A DNA stretch of 58,893 bases from Bacteroidaceae bacterium (GTDB lineage: Bacteria; Bacteroidota; Bacteroidia; Bacteroidales; Bacteroidaceae), in contig JAKSLP010000013.1 of the NCBI GenBank assembly GCA_024401115.1, positions 1 through 58,893 of the forward strand, in the 5' to 3' direction. The notes beneath the pieces were generated by a model. That model ran no database searches, had not been told where the DNA came from, and was given only the letters and a program-made list of their open reading frames with translations. The translations under genes and the position numbers were made by a program. Numbering within the stretch: the first letter of the stretch is position 1; the number at the start of each line of letters is the position of its first letter. Below, one piece after another: positions 26,802-36,167 of the stretch.

Positions 26802-27609
26802 ATTTCTCAAACGGATTTCCTGTCGGATCTTTGCTTACTACCCATCGGAATGCGTTGGTGAACAGCAGGTTCTGTGTGGCATCAATGAATGATTCGTCAC
26901 CGTGACCCTGGTTGATGTACACCATACGGTACTTCTTGTTGGTCCAGACGATTGGGAAATCACCAAAGTTCACTACGTCCTTAATGCCAAACGGATACAT
27001 CTTCGGGGAGATGCTCATCAGTATTTCCACATCCGGGTTACTACGGGGACTGGGGCTCCACTGATAGAATTCACTGGCTGGAACGACAAACTGCGAGGGC
27101 AGGGTATAGGTTACCGGATTGTCATTCGTGTCGCAATCCACCAGAGCCGGCTGTGGGGGCCAGTTGTTGCAAAGGAATGTGCCACAGCCCACAAACTTGT
27201 TGAACCAGTCCCAATGGGTGTCCTTGTCGTTATAGGCTGATGCGTGAAATCCCAACCATCCGCCACCGTTCTCCATGTATCGTTCAAAAGCATCTCTGCG
27301 CTCTTTTCCTCCCGGCATGGCATTCAGCATGATGATGATGCTGTATTCCTTCAACTGGTCATAACTGGTGGGGAATTTCTCCATATCGTCAATTACATCC
27401 ATCAAATAGCCTTCGCCATACGATAGCTTATGAAAGAAGTTGACCGCCTGTTTATCAAACTGTACATGTGCCTCCTCGGCATGAGGATCATAAGCCACAA
27501 GTGCCTTGAAACGGGGAGCACTGGCATAGTTGGCCGGATAATCCGACTGCTGTGCCATGACGGGTATGCTGATGACTGTCATCAGCAATCCCAAAAGTAA
27601 TCTTTTCAT
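26800..27609 (-). CDS. ThuA-like domain protein, secreted
   Basis: A 269-residue protein with a Sec signal peptide (ending PVMAQQ) and a ThuA/glutamine-amidotransferase-like fold: RFKALVAYDPHAEEAHVQFD, the FERYMENGGGWLGFHAS segment where class I amidotransferases carry the nucleophile elbow, and a late RMVYINQGHGDESF. ThuA was named from trehalose utilisation in rhizobia, but in Bacteroidetes these secreted proteins accompany carbohydrate loci with undefined roles. It is last in a minus-strand trio, 32 bases behind the C_GCAxxG gene, and convergent with the GH3 gene. No catalytic Cys is visible at the elbow, so amidotransferase activity is unlikely. Confidence 0.82.
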   Translation of the reverse strand: MKRLLLGLLMTVISIPVMAQQSDYPANYASAPRFKALVAYDPHAEEAHVQFDKQAVNFFHKLSYGEGYLMDVIDDMEKFPTSYDQLKEYSIIIMLNAMPGGKERRDAFERYMENGGGWLGFHASAYNDKDTHWDWFNKFVGCGTFLCNNWPPQPALVDCDTNDNPVTYTLPSQFVVPASEFYQWSPSPRSNPDVEILMSISPKMYPFGIKDVVNFGDFPIVWTNKKYRMVYINQGHGDESFIDATQNLLFTNAFRWVVSKDPTGNPFEK

Positions 27610-27641
27610 CGTGTTTCTTGTTATATGGTTATTTCTCTTTA

Positions 27642-28115
27642 TTACAGTTCCTTACTGTCCAGATAAGTGGCAAAGATGCGTGCGGCACTTTCCACCTTGG
27701 CTGCACATGGACGCTTTCTGTAATATTCTGCATTGCGTTCGTCCGGGATGAAGTTGCCAACAGGCACCGGTCCCTTGATCCCCAACAACTCTGCGCAAAT
27801 CAGGCTGCCGTTCTCCTCTTTAGATTTGGCCAGCAGGTCTTGCACTACCTTATAGCAGTGAGCCTTTCCTTCGCGGTCGTCACCTTCGGTTTGTCCATCA
27901 CTCATGCCGGCCAGCATGACTAACCCCGATACCGCTCCGCACATCATGCGCATGCGCCCCACACCACCGCCAAATCCTGCAGCGGCCAGTTTGGCTTGTT
28001 GATCGGTAAATCCATAGATGTCGGCAAATGCAGCCACTACACTTTGGCAACAGCCGTAACCGCTCATGAACAAATCCACAGCACGCTGTACTCGTTCCTC
28101 TAGTTCTGGTTTCAT
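27642..28115 (-). CDS. C_GCAxxG_C_C family cysteine-rich protein
   Basis: Small cytoplasmic protein of 157 residues from the C-GCAxxG-C-C family (redox or metal-binding, function unproven). The motif elements are visible: YGCCQSV near the N-terminus, MMCGAVSGLVML (the CGAxxG core) in the middle, and later single cysteines in AHCYK, ICAEL and RPCAAK. The start at 28115 (MKPELEERVQRA) is favoured; ATG codons at 28121 and 28148 are in frame, but the latter adds a poorly conserved Cys-rich stretch. It lies 39 bases behind the YhcH-like gene and ahead of the ThuA-like gene, in the same direction, so the three may be co-transcribed. Confidence 0.85.
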   Translation of the reverse strand: MKPELEERVQRAVDLFMSGYGCCQSVVAAFADIYGFTDQQAKLAAAGFGGGVGRMRMMCGAVSGLVMLAGMSDGQTEGDDREGKAHCYKVVQDLLAKSKEENGSLICAELLGIKGPVPVGNFIPDERNAEYYRKRPCAAKVESAARIFATYLDSKEL

Positions 28116-28154
28116 AGGCATTATTTTCTTATTGCAACACGGCAACACCTTATA

Positions 28155-28604
28155 TTATATAATTCTGATTTTTCCGATTGCCTTGCGAATCTTTCCCTGG
28201 CCGATGATGGGTGCATGTGGGTCCTCCGGAAAGGCAAACAGGCACTGTCCTGGATGCAGGGTGACATATGTGGTGGCTCGGTCGTCGCTCAACTCAAAAT
28301 CCTTCTCGTCGTTATAGGGGGTACTGATATGCTCCACCTCTTCCAGGGCCTTCCAACCGATGGTCTCGGTTCCTTCCAGCAGTACATGCAGGTCGATGTA
28401 ACGGCGGTGGATTTCCAGTACCTGTTCCTCGGCTGTGACGCATTCCGGTTCACTGTTGTTGATGAACAGGTCATCGCCCTGCAACTCGATGCGTCCCAAA
28501 GGCATGTTCAGCAGGTTGTGGGTCTGAATATAGTCGAATAGAGTCTTGAACAGCGGATGGATATTTTCCATGCGGTTCAGGTCATTGATATTGCATAGAA
28601 TCAT
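28155..28604 (-). CDS. YhcH/YjgK/YiaL family protein (EbgC-like cupin)
   Basis: A 149-residue cupin-like protein of the YhcH/EbgC family, proteins linked to sialic acid or other sugar metabolism and to the beta subunit of evolved beta-galactosidase. Typical features are the early helix (HPLFKTLFDYIQTHN), HRRYIDLHVLLEGTETIGW with metal-binding acid/His residues, and LHPGQCLFAFPEDPHAPII where the final His belongs to the cupin metal site. The longer in-frame reading to 28703 crosses the promoter box (28658-28651) and is AT-rich non-coding, so the ATG at 28604 is chosen; 149 residues is the normal family length. The sugar it acts on is unknown. Confidence 0.9.
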   Translation of the reverse strand: MILCNINDLNRMENIHPLFKTLFDYIQTHNLLNMPLGRIELQGDDLFINNSEPECVTAEEQVLEIHRRYIDLHVLLEGTETIGWKALEEVEHISTPYNDEKDFELSDDRATTYVTLHPGQCLFAFPEDPHAPIIGQGKIRKAIGKIRII

Positions 28605-28650
28605 TGTTGTAAATATTAATAAATGTTCATTTATATGATGTATGAATACG

Positions 28651-28658
28651 CAAATATA
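28651..28658 (-). promoter_or_regulatory. -7 box of the YhcH-like operon
   Basis: TATATTTG on the minus strand, 46 bases before the ATG at 28604. It supports the shorter start for that gene. Confidence 0.5.
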
Positions 28659-28718
28659 CTCTATTTTGATGAATTTTTGCGCGAAAATGGCCGATTTGTG
28701 CACTTTTCGGTCGATTTG

Positions 28719-28750
28719 TTTGCCTATGCACTGATAATTACGTAATTTTG
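28719..28750 (+). promoter_or_regulatory. promoter of the etfBA-acyl-CoA dehydrogenase operon
   Basis: TTTG (28719-28722), 20-base spacer, TAATTTTG (28743-28750): a full Bacteroidetes promoter, giving a leader of about 70 bases before the etfB ATG. Confidence 0.7.
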
Positions 28751-28822
28751 CGCCGCGAAATTGGCGAATTCTCTCTTTGCCATTCGTACAAGTGATTAAG
28801 ATAATACATTAATTGAATTAAT

Positions 28823-29710
28823 ATGAGTTTGAAAATCGTAGTACTTGCCAAGCAAGTACCAGACACACGAAACGTAGGCCCAGACGCTATGACCCCAGAG
28901 GGTACCGTCAATCGTGCTGCGTTGCCTGCTATCTTCAATCCTGAGGATTTGAACGCATTGGAGCAGGCTCTCCGACTGAAAGATCAAAATCCAGGTTCTA
29001 CTGTAACTATCGTTACCATGGGTCCTGGTCGTGCTGCAGAGGTAATCCGCGAGGCTATGTTCCGTGGTGCTGACGGTGGTTATTTGCTGACCGACCGCGC
29101 ATTTGCCGGTGCAGATACTTTGGCTACCAGTTATGCAATCTCTACTGCTATCAAGCATGTATGTCCGGATGCAGACCTGATTATCGGTGGCCGTCAGGCT
29201 ATCGATGGTGATACCGCACAGGTAGGTCCTCAGGTAGCTGAGAAGTTGGGTTTGAACCAGATTACCTATACCGAGGAAATCCTGAGCTGCAAGGATGGCA
29301 AGATTGTTGTTAAGCGTCACATCGACGGTGGTGTTGAGACCGTTGAGACTGCTCTGCCAGTAGTATTGACCGTAAACGGCAGTGCTGCTCCATGCCGTCC
29401 ACGTAACGCCAAGCTGGTGATGAAGTACAAGCGTGCCCTGGCTCCTATGGAGTTGGCTCCTGGTACCACCTACGCTGATTTGCCATATGCTGAGCAGTAT
29501 GACAAGAAACCTTACCTGAAGCTGGGCCAGTTGACTTGCGCAGATGTAAACGCTGATTTGAACCAGTGCGGTCTGGCAGGTTCGCCTACCAAGGTTAAGA
29601 ATGTTGAGAACATTGTGTTCAAGGCAAAGGAGAGTAAAGTAATGACAGGTGCTGATGAGGACATCAACGGTCTGATTCAGGAACTTTTGGCTAACCATAC
29701 CATTGGATAA
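28823..29710 (+). CDS. etfB: electron transfer flavoprotein, beta subunit
   Basis: Beta subunit of the FAD/AMP-containing electron carrier that accepts electrons from acyl-CoA dehydrogenase. The 295-residue protein starts LKIVVLAKQVPDTRNVGPD and contains NPEDLNALEQALRLKD and the ETF-beta signature region with the adenine-binding loop (VTMGPGRAAEVIREAMFRGA and GGRQAIDGDTAQVGPQVAE). It is somewhat longer than human or clostridial EtfB (about 255-265). It is followed four bases later by etfA and then the dehydrogenase, so the three work as one oxidation module. Codon use is strongly biased, implying abundant product. Confidence 0.95.
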   Translation: MSLKIVVLAKQVPDTRNVGPDAMTPEGTVNRAALPAIFNPEDLNALEQALRLKDQNPGSTVTIVTMGPGRAAEVIREAMFRGADGGYLLTDRAFAGADTLATSYAISTAIKHVCPDADLIIGGRQAIDGDTAQVGPQVAEKLGLNQITYTEEILSCKDGKIVVKRHIDGGVETVETALPVVLTVNGSAAPCRPRNAKLVMKYKRALAPMELAPGTTYADLPYAEQYDKKPYLKLGQLTCADVNADLNQCGLAGSPTKVKNVENIVFKAKESKVMTGADEDINGLIQELLANHTIG

Positions 29711-29714
29711 TCAC

Positions 29715-30737
29715 ATGAATAACGTATTTGTATATTGCGAGCTTGAAGGCACTAAGGTTGCCGAGGTAAGCCAGGAGCTGCTGACCAAGGGTCGTAAGCT
29801 GGCCAATACGCTGGGTGTCCAGTTGGAGGCTATTGCTGCAGGTTCCGGAATTGTAGGTAACGTAGAGTCACAGATTCTGCCTTACGGTGTTGATAAACTG
29901 CACATCTTCGATGCAGAGGGTTTGGCTCCTTATACTTCAAAGCCTCACACTGCCGTGTTGGTTAACCTGTTCAAGCAGGAAAAACCACAGATCTGTCTGA
30001 TGGGTGCTGACGTAGTAGGCCGTGACCTGGGTCCACGTGTATCTTCAGCATTGCACAGCGGTCTGACTGCTGACTGTACTGCATTGGAGATCGGTCCTCA
30101 CGATGATAAGAAATTGGGTAAGCACTATGACCAGCTGCTGTATCAGATTCGTCCTGCATTCGGCGGTAATATCGTTGCAACCATCGTAAACCCAGAGAAC
30201 CGTCCACAGATGGCTACCGTACGTAGCGGTGTAATGAAGGCCGAGATTCTGGATGCAAACTATCCAGGTGAGGTTATCGTTGAGGACGTAGCAAAGTTCG
30301 TTCCTGAAACCGAGTTTGTAACTAAGGTTCTGGATCGTCACGTTGAGGCTGCTAAGAACAATCTGAAGGGTGCTCCTATCGTTGTTGCCGGCGGTTATGG
30401 CGTGGGTTCGAAGGAAGGTTTCGATATGCTTTATGAGTTGGCTAAGGTTATCCACGCTGAGGTCGGTGCCAGCCGTGCTGCGGTTGACGCAGGTTTCTGC
30501 GCTCACGACCTGCAGATTGGTCAGACCGGTGTAACCGTACGTCCAAAGGTTTATATCGCTTGCGGTATCAGTGGTGCTATCCAGCACGTGGCTGGTATGA
30601 AGGAGAGCGGTATCATCATCTCTATCAACAATGATGAGAATGCTCCTATCAACACTATCGCTGACTACGTAATCAACGGTACCGTTGAGGAAGTGGTTCC
30701 AAAGCTGATTAAGTACTACAAGCAGAATTCTAAGTAA
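29715..30737 (+). CDS. etfA: electron transfer flavoprotein, alpha subunit
   Basis: Alpha subunit of the Etf dimer, 340 residues, carrying FAD. The C-terminal FAD domain shows GGYGVGSKEGFDMLYELAK, the loop AEVGASRAAVDAGF (where SRPVVD is the common form), QIGQTGVTVRPKVYIACGIS and GAIQHVAGMKES followed by INNDENAPINTIADY, all typical of EtfA. The ATG at 29715 is four bases after the etfB stop; a TTG at 29703 would overlap etfB and is less likely. Together with etfB it passes electrons from the dehydrogenase at 30765 to an acceptor not encoded nearby. Confidence 0.95.
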   Translation: MNNVFVYCELEGTKVAEVSQELLTKGRKLANTLGVQLEAIAAGSGIVGNVESQILPYGVDKLHIFDAEGLAPYTSKPHTAVLVNLFKQEKPQICLMGADVVGRDLGPRVSSALHSGLTADCTALEIGPHDDKKLGKHYDQLLYQIRPAFGGNIVATIVNPENRPQMATVRSGVMKAEILDANYPGEVIVEDVAKFVPETEFVTKVLDRHVEAAKNNLKGAPIVVAGGYGVGSKEGFDMLYELAKVIHAEVGASRAAVDAGFCAHDLQIGQTGVTVRPKVYIACGISGAIQHVAGMKESGIIISINNDENAPINTIADYVINGTVEEVVPKLIKYYKQNSK

Positions 30738-30764
30738 TAACCCGCTTTAAAACGAATAAATAAG

Positions 30765-32471
30765 ATGGCAAATTTTTATACTGATGTTCCAGAAATCAAG
30801 TTTGAGCTGGAAAATCCAATGATGGAGCGCATCGTAGAGTTGAAGGAGCGCGGTTACAGAGAGAAGGATGAGTATGCCGAGGCTCCTCAGGACTTTGCAG
30901 ATGCAATGGACAACTACAAGCAGGTAATGGAGATTGTAGGTGACATCACCGCAAATACCATTGCTCCTAATGCTGAGGCTGTAGACGCTGAAGGCCCTCA
31001 CTGCGAGAACGGTCGTGTACGCTATGCTGAGAAGACTTACGAGAATATGGAAGCTATGCGTCTGGCTGGTTTGAACGGTTTGACCATGCCTCGTAAGTAC
31101 GATGGTATGAACATGCCTATCACCGTTTACACTTGTGCTAACGAAATCGTATCAACCGGTGATGCCGGTTTTGAGAATATCTGGTCACTGCAGGATTGTA
31201 TCGAGACTCTGTACGAGTTCGGTACCGAGGAGCAGCACGCTCGTTTCATCCCACGCGTTTGCGCTGGTGAGACCATGTCTATGGACTTGACCGAGCCAGA
31301 TGCCGGTTCTGACTTGCAGAGCGTTATGTTGAAGGCTACCTTCGATGAGGAGAACAACTGCTGGCGCCTGAATGGTTCTAAGCGTTTCATCACCAACGGT
31401 GACTCTGACATTCACTTGGTATTGGCTCGTTCTGAGGCTGGTACTCGCGACGGTCGTGGCTTGTCTATGTTTATCTATGACAAGCGTGACGGTGGTGTTG
31501 ATGTTCGCCGCATCGAGAACAAGTTGGGTATCCACGGTTCTCCAACCTGTGAGCTGGTTTACAAGAACGCTAAGGCTGAGTTGTGCGGTAGCACCAAGTT
31601 GGGTCTGATCAAGTACGTTATGGCACTGATGAACGGTGCACGTCTGGGTATCGCTGCTCAGAGCGTAGGTTTGTCACAGGCTGCTTACAACGAGGCTGTA
31701 GTTTACGCTAACGACCGTAAGCAGTTCGGTAAGGCTATCATCACCTTCCCTGCAGTATACGAGATGATCTCTAACATCAAGGCTAAGCTGGATGCTGGTC
31801 GTGCATTGCTGTACCAGACCGCTCGCTACGTAGATATCTACAAGGCACTGGATGACATCGCTCGTGAGCGCAAGCTGACTCCAGAGGAGCGTCAGGAGCA
31901 GAAGAAGTACGCTAAGTTGGCCGATGCCTTCACTCCACTGGCTAAGGGTATGAACTCTGAGTACGCTAACCAGAACGGTTACGACTGTATTCAGGTACAT
32001 GGCGGTTCAGGTTTCATGTTGGAGTACGCTTGCCAGCGTATTTACCGTGATGCCCGCATCACCTCTATCTACGAGGGTACCACCCAGTTGCAGGTTGTTG
32101 CTGCTATCCGCTATGTAACTACCGGTTTGTACAGCCAGGTAATCGCTGACTATGAGCAGGTAGAGTGCTGCGCTGAGCTGCAGGCTTACAAGGATCGCAT
32201 CAAGGCGATGACTGAGAAGTTCAATGCTGACGTAGAGGCTGTTAAGGCTGCTGCAGACCAGGATCTGCTGGACATCTGCGCTCGTCACTTGTACGAGGAG
32301 GCAGCAAACATCATCATGGCTCACCTGTTGCTGCAGAACACTAACAAGGCTCCTGAATTGTTTGCTAACAGCATGAACGTATACATGAACCTGTCTGAAA
32401 GCGAAGTAGAGAAGCACCACAACTTCATCACCAAGATGGACGCTTCTCAGTTGGACGCATACAAGAAATAA
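30765..32471 (+). CDS. acyl-CoA dehydrogenase
   Basis: FAD enzyme that forms the 2,3-double bond of an acyl-CoA (or, if the Etf bifurcates or reverses, reduces an enoyl-CoA). The 568 residues include the N-terminal helical domain (GLNGLTMPRKYDGMNMPITV), the beta domain with MDLTEPDAGSDLQSVMLKAT and LNGSKRFITNGD, and the C-terminal helical domain with GYDCIQVHGGSGFMLEYACQ and RDARITSIYEGTTQLQ, where E in IYEGT is the position of the catalytic base in the short-chain family. An extra C-terminal helical region (about 470-568) makes it longer than the usual 380, like dehydrogenases of the long Bacteroidetes/DmdC-like type. Operon with etfBA; strong terminator follows. Confidence 0.92.
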   Translation: MANFYTDVPEIKFELENPMMERIVELKERGYREKDEYAEAPQDFADAMDNYKQVMEIVGDITANTIAPNAEAVDAEGPHCENGRVRYAEKTYENMEAMRLAGLNGLTMPRKYDGMNMPITVYTCANEIVSTGDAGFENIWSLQDCIETLYEFGTEEQHARFIPRVCAGETMSMDLTEPDAGSDLQSVMLKATFDEENNCWRLNGSKRFITNGDSDIHLVLARSEAGTRDGRGLSMFIYDKRDGGVDVRRIENKLGIHGSPTCELVYKNAKAELCGSTKLGLIKYVMALMNGARLGIAAQSVGLSQAAYNEAVVYANDRKQFGKAIITFPAVYEMISNIKAKLDAGRALLYQTARYVDIYKALDDIARERKLTPEERQEQKKYAKLADAFTPLAKGMNSEYANQNGYDCIQVHGGSGFMLEYACQRIYRDARITSIYEGTTQLQVVAAIRYVTTGLYSQVIADYEQVECCAELQAYKDRIKAMTEKFNADVEAVKAAADQDLLDICARHLYEEAANIIMAHLLLQNTNKAPELFANSMNVYMNLSESEVEKHHNFITKMDASQLDAYKK

Positions 32472-32497
32472 TTATAGATACATCAAATATTGATTAG

Positions 32498-32530
32498 TCC
32501 CTTCCTGCATCATGCAGGAAGGGATTTTTT
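32498..32530 (+). terminator. terminator of the etf operon
   Basis: TCCCTTCCTGCAT and ATGCAGGAAGGGA are perfect complements around a single base (the real loop will open to 3-5 bases), followed by six Ts. It lies 26 bases after the dehydrogenase stop. Confidence 0.92.
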
Positions 32531-32570
32531 ATGCCAAGTATTCCTATGAGGTAAAATAAGGGTGATATTT

Positions 32571-32601
32571 TTTGTTTACATAGCGAATAGTGTTAAATTT
32601 G
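32571..32601 (+). promoter_or_regulatory. promoter of the beta-mannan operon
   Basis: TTTG (32571-32574), 19-base spacer and TAAATTTG (32594-32601) match the Bacteroidetes consensus exactly, giving a leader of about 40 bases to the GH26 start. No activator site was recognised. Confidence 0.7.
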
Positions 32602-32647
32602 CGTTTTTAGAGCAGTTCTTCACTTGATACCACCAAATTTAATGTCT

Positions 32648-33808
32648 ATGAAAATTAGAAACATGATAATTACCTTGGCTGCAACAGTTGGCTTAGCTGC
32701 ATGCGGACAGAAGGCACCGGCAGACTTGAATCCAGTATCTGGCAGTGCCAGAACCCTACAGACCGAAAACCTATTAGCTTCACTCAAGGCAATGGCGAAC
32801 AGTGGTCGCTATATGTATGCCCATCAGGATGATCCGGTCTACGGACACGGATGGGCATGGGACGATGACCGGTCGGACGTTAAGAGTGTATGTGGCGATT
32901 TGCCTGCAGTGATGGGGTTTGATTTAGGGCATATTGAACTGGGAGACGAAAAGAATCTGGATGGTGTACCGTTCGACCGCATCCGTAAGGAAACCATCAA
33001 ACAGTATGAAGCAGGAGGCTTGGTAACATTCAGCTGGCACTTGGACAATCCACTGACAAATGGAACTGCTTGGGTGGAAAATGGTGAAAAGGCACCACTG
33101 GAGCGTCAGACCGTCTCTTCTGTTTTGAAAGGGGGTGATAATCACGAACTATTCTTGGGCTGGTTGGACAGATTGGCAGATTTTATGAATAGCCTTACTA
33201 CAGCCGATGGAGAAAAAGTGCCCGTCCTGTTCCGCCCTTGGCATGAACACACCGGCAGCTGGTTCTGGTGGGGTCAGGATTTGTGTACTGCCGAAGAGTA
33301 TGTGGCTTTATGGAAACTGACAGCCAACCGCTTGAAAGAAAAGGGTGTGGACAACCTGCTTTATGCTTATTCTCCAGGAACAGAGAACAATGGTGATGCA
33401 GCTAAGTACATGGAACGCTATCCGGGCGATGACTACGTAGATTTGTTGGGCTTGGACTGCTATTGCTGGACAGAACCGGAAGTGACCGACCGCTATGAGC
33501 GCTTTATGAATCAAATAGATACCCAACTGGGTATGATGGCCAAACTGGCAGAACAGCATCAGAAAGTGATAGCACTTACTGAAACCGGATACGAGGGGAT
33601 TCCGTTGGAGGACTGGTGGACATCTGTCTTGCAAAAATCCATTGGTGACCACCCAATCTGCTATGTGCTGACATGGCGTAATGCACATGATAAGGACACA
33701 CACTATTTCGGCCCGTGGCCAGGACAACTGTCATCGGATGATTTCGTGAAATTTTACCAATCGCCAAAGACAGCGTTCTTAAAAGATATCTCCCATTTAT
33801 ACCAATAA
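32648..33808 (+). CDS. GH26 beta-mannanase, lipoprotein
   Basis: Endo- or exo-acting beta-1,4-mannanase that cuts mannan, releasing mannobiose or short oligosaccharides. The 386-residue product has an SPII signal with lipobox cysteine C19 (VGLAACGQK). GH26 features are [20 protein letters not shown] near the start, TFSWHLDNP, acid/base E200 in [15 protein letters not shown] and nucleophile E312 in [10 protein letters not shown]. An ATG two codons upstream (32642) is also possible. It heads an operon with a mannosylglucose phosphorylase and a mannobiose epimerase, which fixes its likely product as mannobiose, as in the known Bacteroides fragilis pathway. Membrane side is unknown. Confidence 0.94.
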   Translation: MKIRNMIITLAATVGLAACGQKAPADLNPVSGSARTLQTENLLASLKAMANSGRYMYAHQDDPVYGHGWAWDDDRSDVKSVCGDLPAVMGFDLGHIELGDEKNLDGVPFDRIRKETIKQYEAGGLVTFSWHLDNPLTNGTAWVENGEKAPLERQTVSSVLKGGDNHELFLGWLDRLADFMNSLTTADGEKVPVLFRPWHEHTGSWFWWGQDLCTAEEYVALWKLTANRLKEKGVDNLLYAYSPGTENNGDAAKYMERYPGDDYVDLLGLDCYCWTEPEVTDRYERFMNQIDTQLGMMAKLAEQHQKVIALTETGYEGIPLEDWWTSVLQKSIGDHPICYVLTWRNAHDKDTHYFGPWPGQLSSDDFVKFYQSPKTAFLKDISHLYQ

Positions 33809-33816
33809 TACTGACT

Positions 33817-34989
33817 ATGACTTTTAGAGATAAAGTAACAAAGCTGTTGGCCGATCACGAGGCTTTCCTATCGGTTAAGAATGAACCTGTAGAAGGTGGA
33901 AACGGTATTTTTACCCGATACAAGAACCCCGTATTGACAGCAGCACATACGCCTGTAATCTGGCGCTATGATCTGGATGAGAAAACAAATCCATATTTGA
34001 TGGAGCGCATTATGATGAATGCGACCTTAAATTCGGGTGCCATCAAATGGAACGGTAAGTATATCTTGGTAGTTCGCGTAGAAGGTGCAGACCGCAAGAG
34101 TTTCTTTGCTGTGGCAGAGAGCCCTAACGGTATTGATAACTTCCGTTTTTGGGATTATCCTATCACCATGCCTGATGACGTGGTGCCTGCTACCAATATC
34201 TACGATATGCGTCTCACGGCTCACGAGGACGGCTATGTCTATGGCGTGTTCTGTGCTGAGCGTCATGACGATTCTGCTCCTGCCGGCGACTTGTCTTCGG
34301 CTACTGCTACTGCGGGTATCGCCCGTACCAAGGATCTTGTAAACTGGGAGCGTCTGCCTGATTTGAAGAGCAAGAGTCAGCAGCGCAATGTGGTTTTGCA
34401 TCCGGAGTTCGTTGATGGCAAGTATGCATTCTATACCCGTCCTCAGGATGGATTCATCGATGCCGGAAGCGGTGGCGGTATCGGTTGGGCACTGGTGGAT
34501 GACATCACTCATGCCGAGGTGAAGGATGAGACCATCATTGACCAGCGTTTCTATCATACCATCAAGGAGGTCAAGAACGGCGAGGGTCCTCATCCTATCA
34601 AGACTCCAAAGGGATGGCTGCACCTGGCACACGGTGTGCGTGGCTGCGCTGCAGGATTGCGCTATGTCCTGTACATGTATATGACTGCCCTGGATGACCC
34701 AACCCGCTTGATCGCCTCTCCTGGAGGATTCTTCCTGGTTCCTGAGGGCGAGGAGCGTGTAGGTGATGTGAGCAATGTGGTATTTACTAACGGATGGATT
34801 GCCGATGAGGATGGCACTGTGAAGATTTATTATGCTTCTTCGGATACCCGTATGCATGTGGCTACCTCAACCGTGGACAAACTGGTGGATTACTGCATGA
34901 ACACTCCGGTGGATGGCTTGACTACCTCTGCATCGGTCGAGACTTTGAAAAAGCTGATTGCCAAGAATCTGGAAATTTTGAAGCATTGA
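33817..34989 (+). CDS. GH130 4-O-beta-D-mannosyl-D-glucose phosphorylase
   Basis: Cytoplasmic phosphorylase that splits mannosyl-beta-1,4-glucose with phosphate into alpha-mannose-1-phosphate and glucose. The 390-residue protein closely follows, from memory, the B. fragilis enzyme of GH130 subfamily 1: [58 protein letters not shown]130 in [12 protein letters not shown] matches the catalytic acid of that enzyme, and [11 protein letters not shown] belongs to the phosphate and sugar site. It is eight bases behind the GH26 gene, and its TGA overlaps the TTG start of the epimerase. No signal peptide. Confidence 0.93.
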   Translation: MTFRDKVTKLLADHEAFLSVKNEPVEGGNGIFTRYKNPVLTAAHTPVIWRYDLDEKTNPYLMERIMMNATLNSGAIKWNGKYILVVRVEGADRKSFFAVAESPNGIDNFRFWDYPITMPDDVVPATNIYDMRLTAHEDGYVYGVFCAERHDDSAPAGDLSSATATAGIARTKDLVNWERLPDLKSKSQQRNVVLHPEFVDGKYAFYTRPQDGFIDAGSGGGIGWALVDDITHAEVKDETIIDQRFYHTIKEVKNGEGPHPIKTPKGWLHLAHGVRGCAAGLRYVLYMYMTALDDPTRLIASPGGFFLVPEGEERVGDVSNVVFTNGWIADEDGTVKIYYASSDTRMHVATSTVDKLVDYCMNTPVDGLTTSASVETLKKLIAKNLEILKH

Positions 34990-36167
34990 AAACCATTAAG
35001 CAGGAAATGCAGCAGGTGCTGCAAGACAATATTTTGAATTTCTGGCTAACCCGGATGGTGGATAGAAAGAACGGGGGATTCTATGGGCGCATTAAGGGTG
35101 ACGGAACACTGGTTCCGAATGCCAATAAAGGATGCATCCTGAATGCACGAATCCTCTGGACTTTCTCTGCAGCCTATCGGGTGCTGGGAAAGCAGGAATA
35201 TCTGGATGCTGCAACCCGTGCCAAGAATTATCTGATTGAGTTTTTCTATGATAAGGGTTTTGGAGGCACTTACTGGGAACTGGATTATTTGGGGCTTCCT
35301 GTGGATACCAAGAAACAGTTCTATGCCTTGGGCTTTGCCTTATATGGGCTGAGTGAGTATGCCCGTGCTACCGGAGACAAGGAGGCTTTGGATTATGCCA
35401 TCCGTCTGTTCCAAACCATCGAGGAGCATTCGCTGGATAAGGAGATGAACGGATATATCGAGGCTTGTACCCGCGAATGGAAGGTCATTGAGGACATGCG
35501 CCTTTCTGACAAGGATGCTAATTATCCCAAGTCGCAGAATACTCATTTGCACATCATCGAACCTTATACAAATCTGTATCGTATTTGGAAGGATGAACGG
35601 TTGGAGAAAGCATTGCGCAACCTGATCACTATCTTTACGGATAAGATCCTGAACCCGGAAACTCACCATCTGGACTTGTTCTTTGAGAACGACTGGACCC
35701 GGGGTGCCGGTGCTTTAGAGAGCTACGGCCATGACATCGAATGTTCCTGGCTGCTTCATGAGGCTGCAATCGTCCTGGGTGACAAGGAGGTGCTGAAGCG
35801 TGTAGAGCCTATTGTTCAGCAGGTGGCTAAGGCCAGCGAGAAGGGATTGCTTCCGGATGGCAGTATGATTCACGAGGCTAATTTGGATACCGGAACCATG
35901 GACGACGATTTGCACTGGTGGGTACAGGCTGAAACGGTTGTTGGATTTGCCAATATCTATCAGCATTTTGGCGATGAGGCTGCTTTGGATAAGGCTCGCA
36001 AATGCTGGGAGTATATCAAGAAGAACCTGATAGACTGGGAAGGCGGTGAGTGGTATTGGAGCTGCAACCGTCAGGGTGAGATCAATAAGGTGGACGATAA
36101 GGCTGGTTTCTGGAAATGTCCATACCATAATGGCCGTATGTGCCTTGAAATTATCGAACGTTTTTAA
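34986..36167 (+). CDS. mannobiose/cellobiose 2-epimerase
   Basis: Converts beta-1,4-mannobiose to mannosylglucose (and cellobiose to glucosylmannose) by 2-epimerisation of the reducing sugar, supplying the GH130 phosphorylase. The 393 residues have the (alpha/alpha)6 barrel of the N-acylglucosamine 2-epimerase family: [27 protein letters not shown]249 in [26 protein letters not shown] and the final H381 in [13 protein letters not shown]. These histidines match the general acid/base pair of the family. The proposed start is a TTG overlapping the phosphorylase stop (TTGA); the first in-frame ATG is at 35007 (MQQVLQDN) and would lose seven residues. No signal peptide: cytoplasmic. Confidence 0.93.
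   Translation: MKTIKQEMQQVLQDNILNFWLTRMVDRKNGGFYGRIKGDGTLVPNANKGCILNARILWTFSAAYRVLGKQEYLDAATRAKNYLIEFFYDKGFGGTYWELDYLGLPVDTKKQFYALGFALYGLSEYARATGDKEALDYAIRLFQTIEEHSLDKEMNGYIEACTREWKVIEDMRLSDKDANYPKSQNTHLHIIEPYTNLYRIWKDERLEKALRNLITIFTDKILNPETHHLDLFFENDWTRGAGALESYGHDIECSWLLHEAAIVLGDKEVLKRVEPIVQQVAKASEKGLLPDGSMIHEANLDTGTMDDDLHWWVQAETVVGFANIYQHFGDEAALDKARKCWEYIKKNLIDWEGGEWYWSCNRQGEINKVDDKAGFWKCPYHNGRMCLEIIERF

Noticed and set aside
28605..28703. 33-codon N-terminal extension of the YhcH-like protein
   Set aside because: The stretch is AT-rich, includes the -7 box, and would exceed the normal family length of about 150.
28796..29698. 300-codon minus-strand frame opposite etfB
   Set aside because: It mirrors etfB, whose motifs and operon context are clear, and has low-complexity composition with no recognisable domain.
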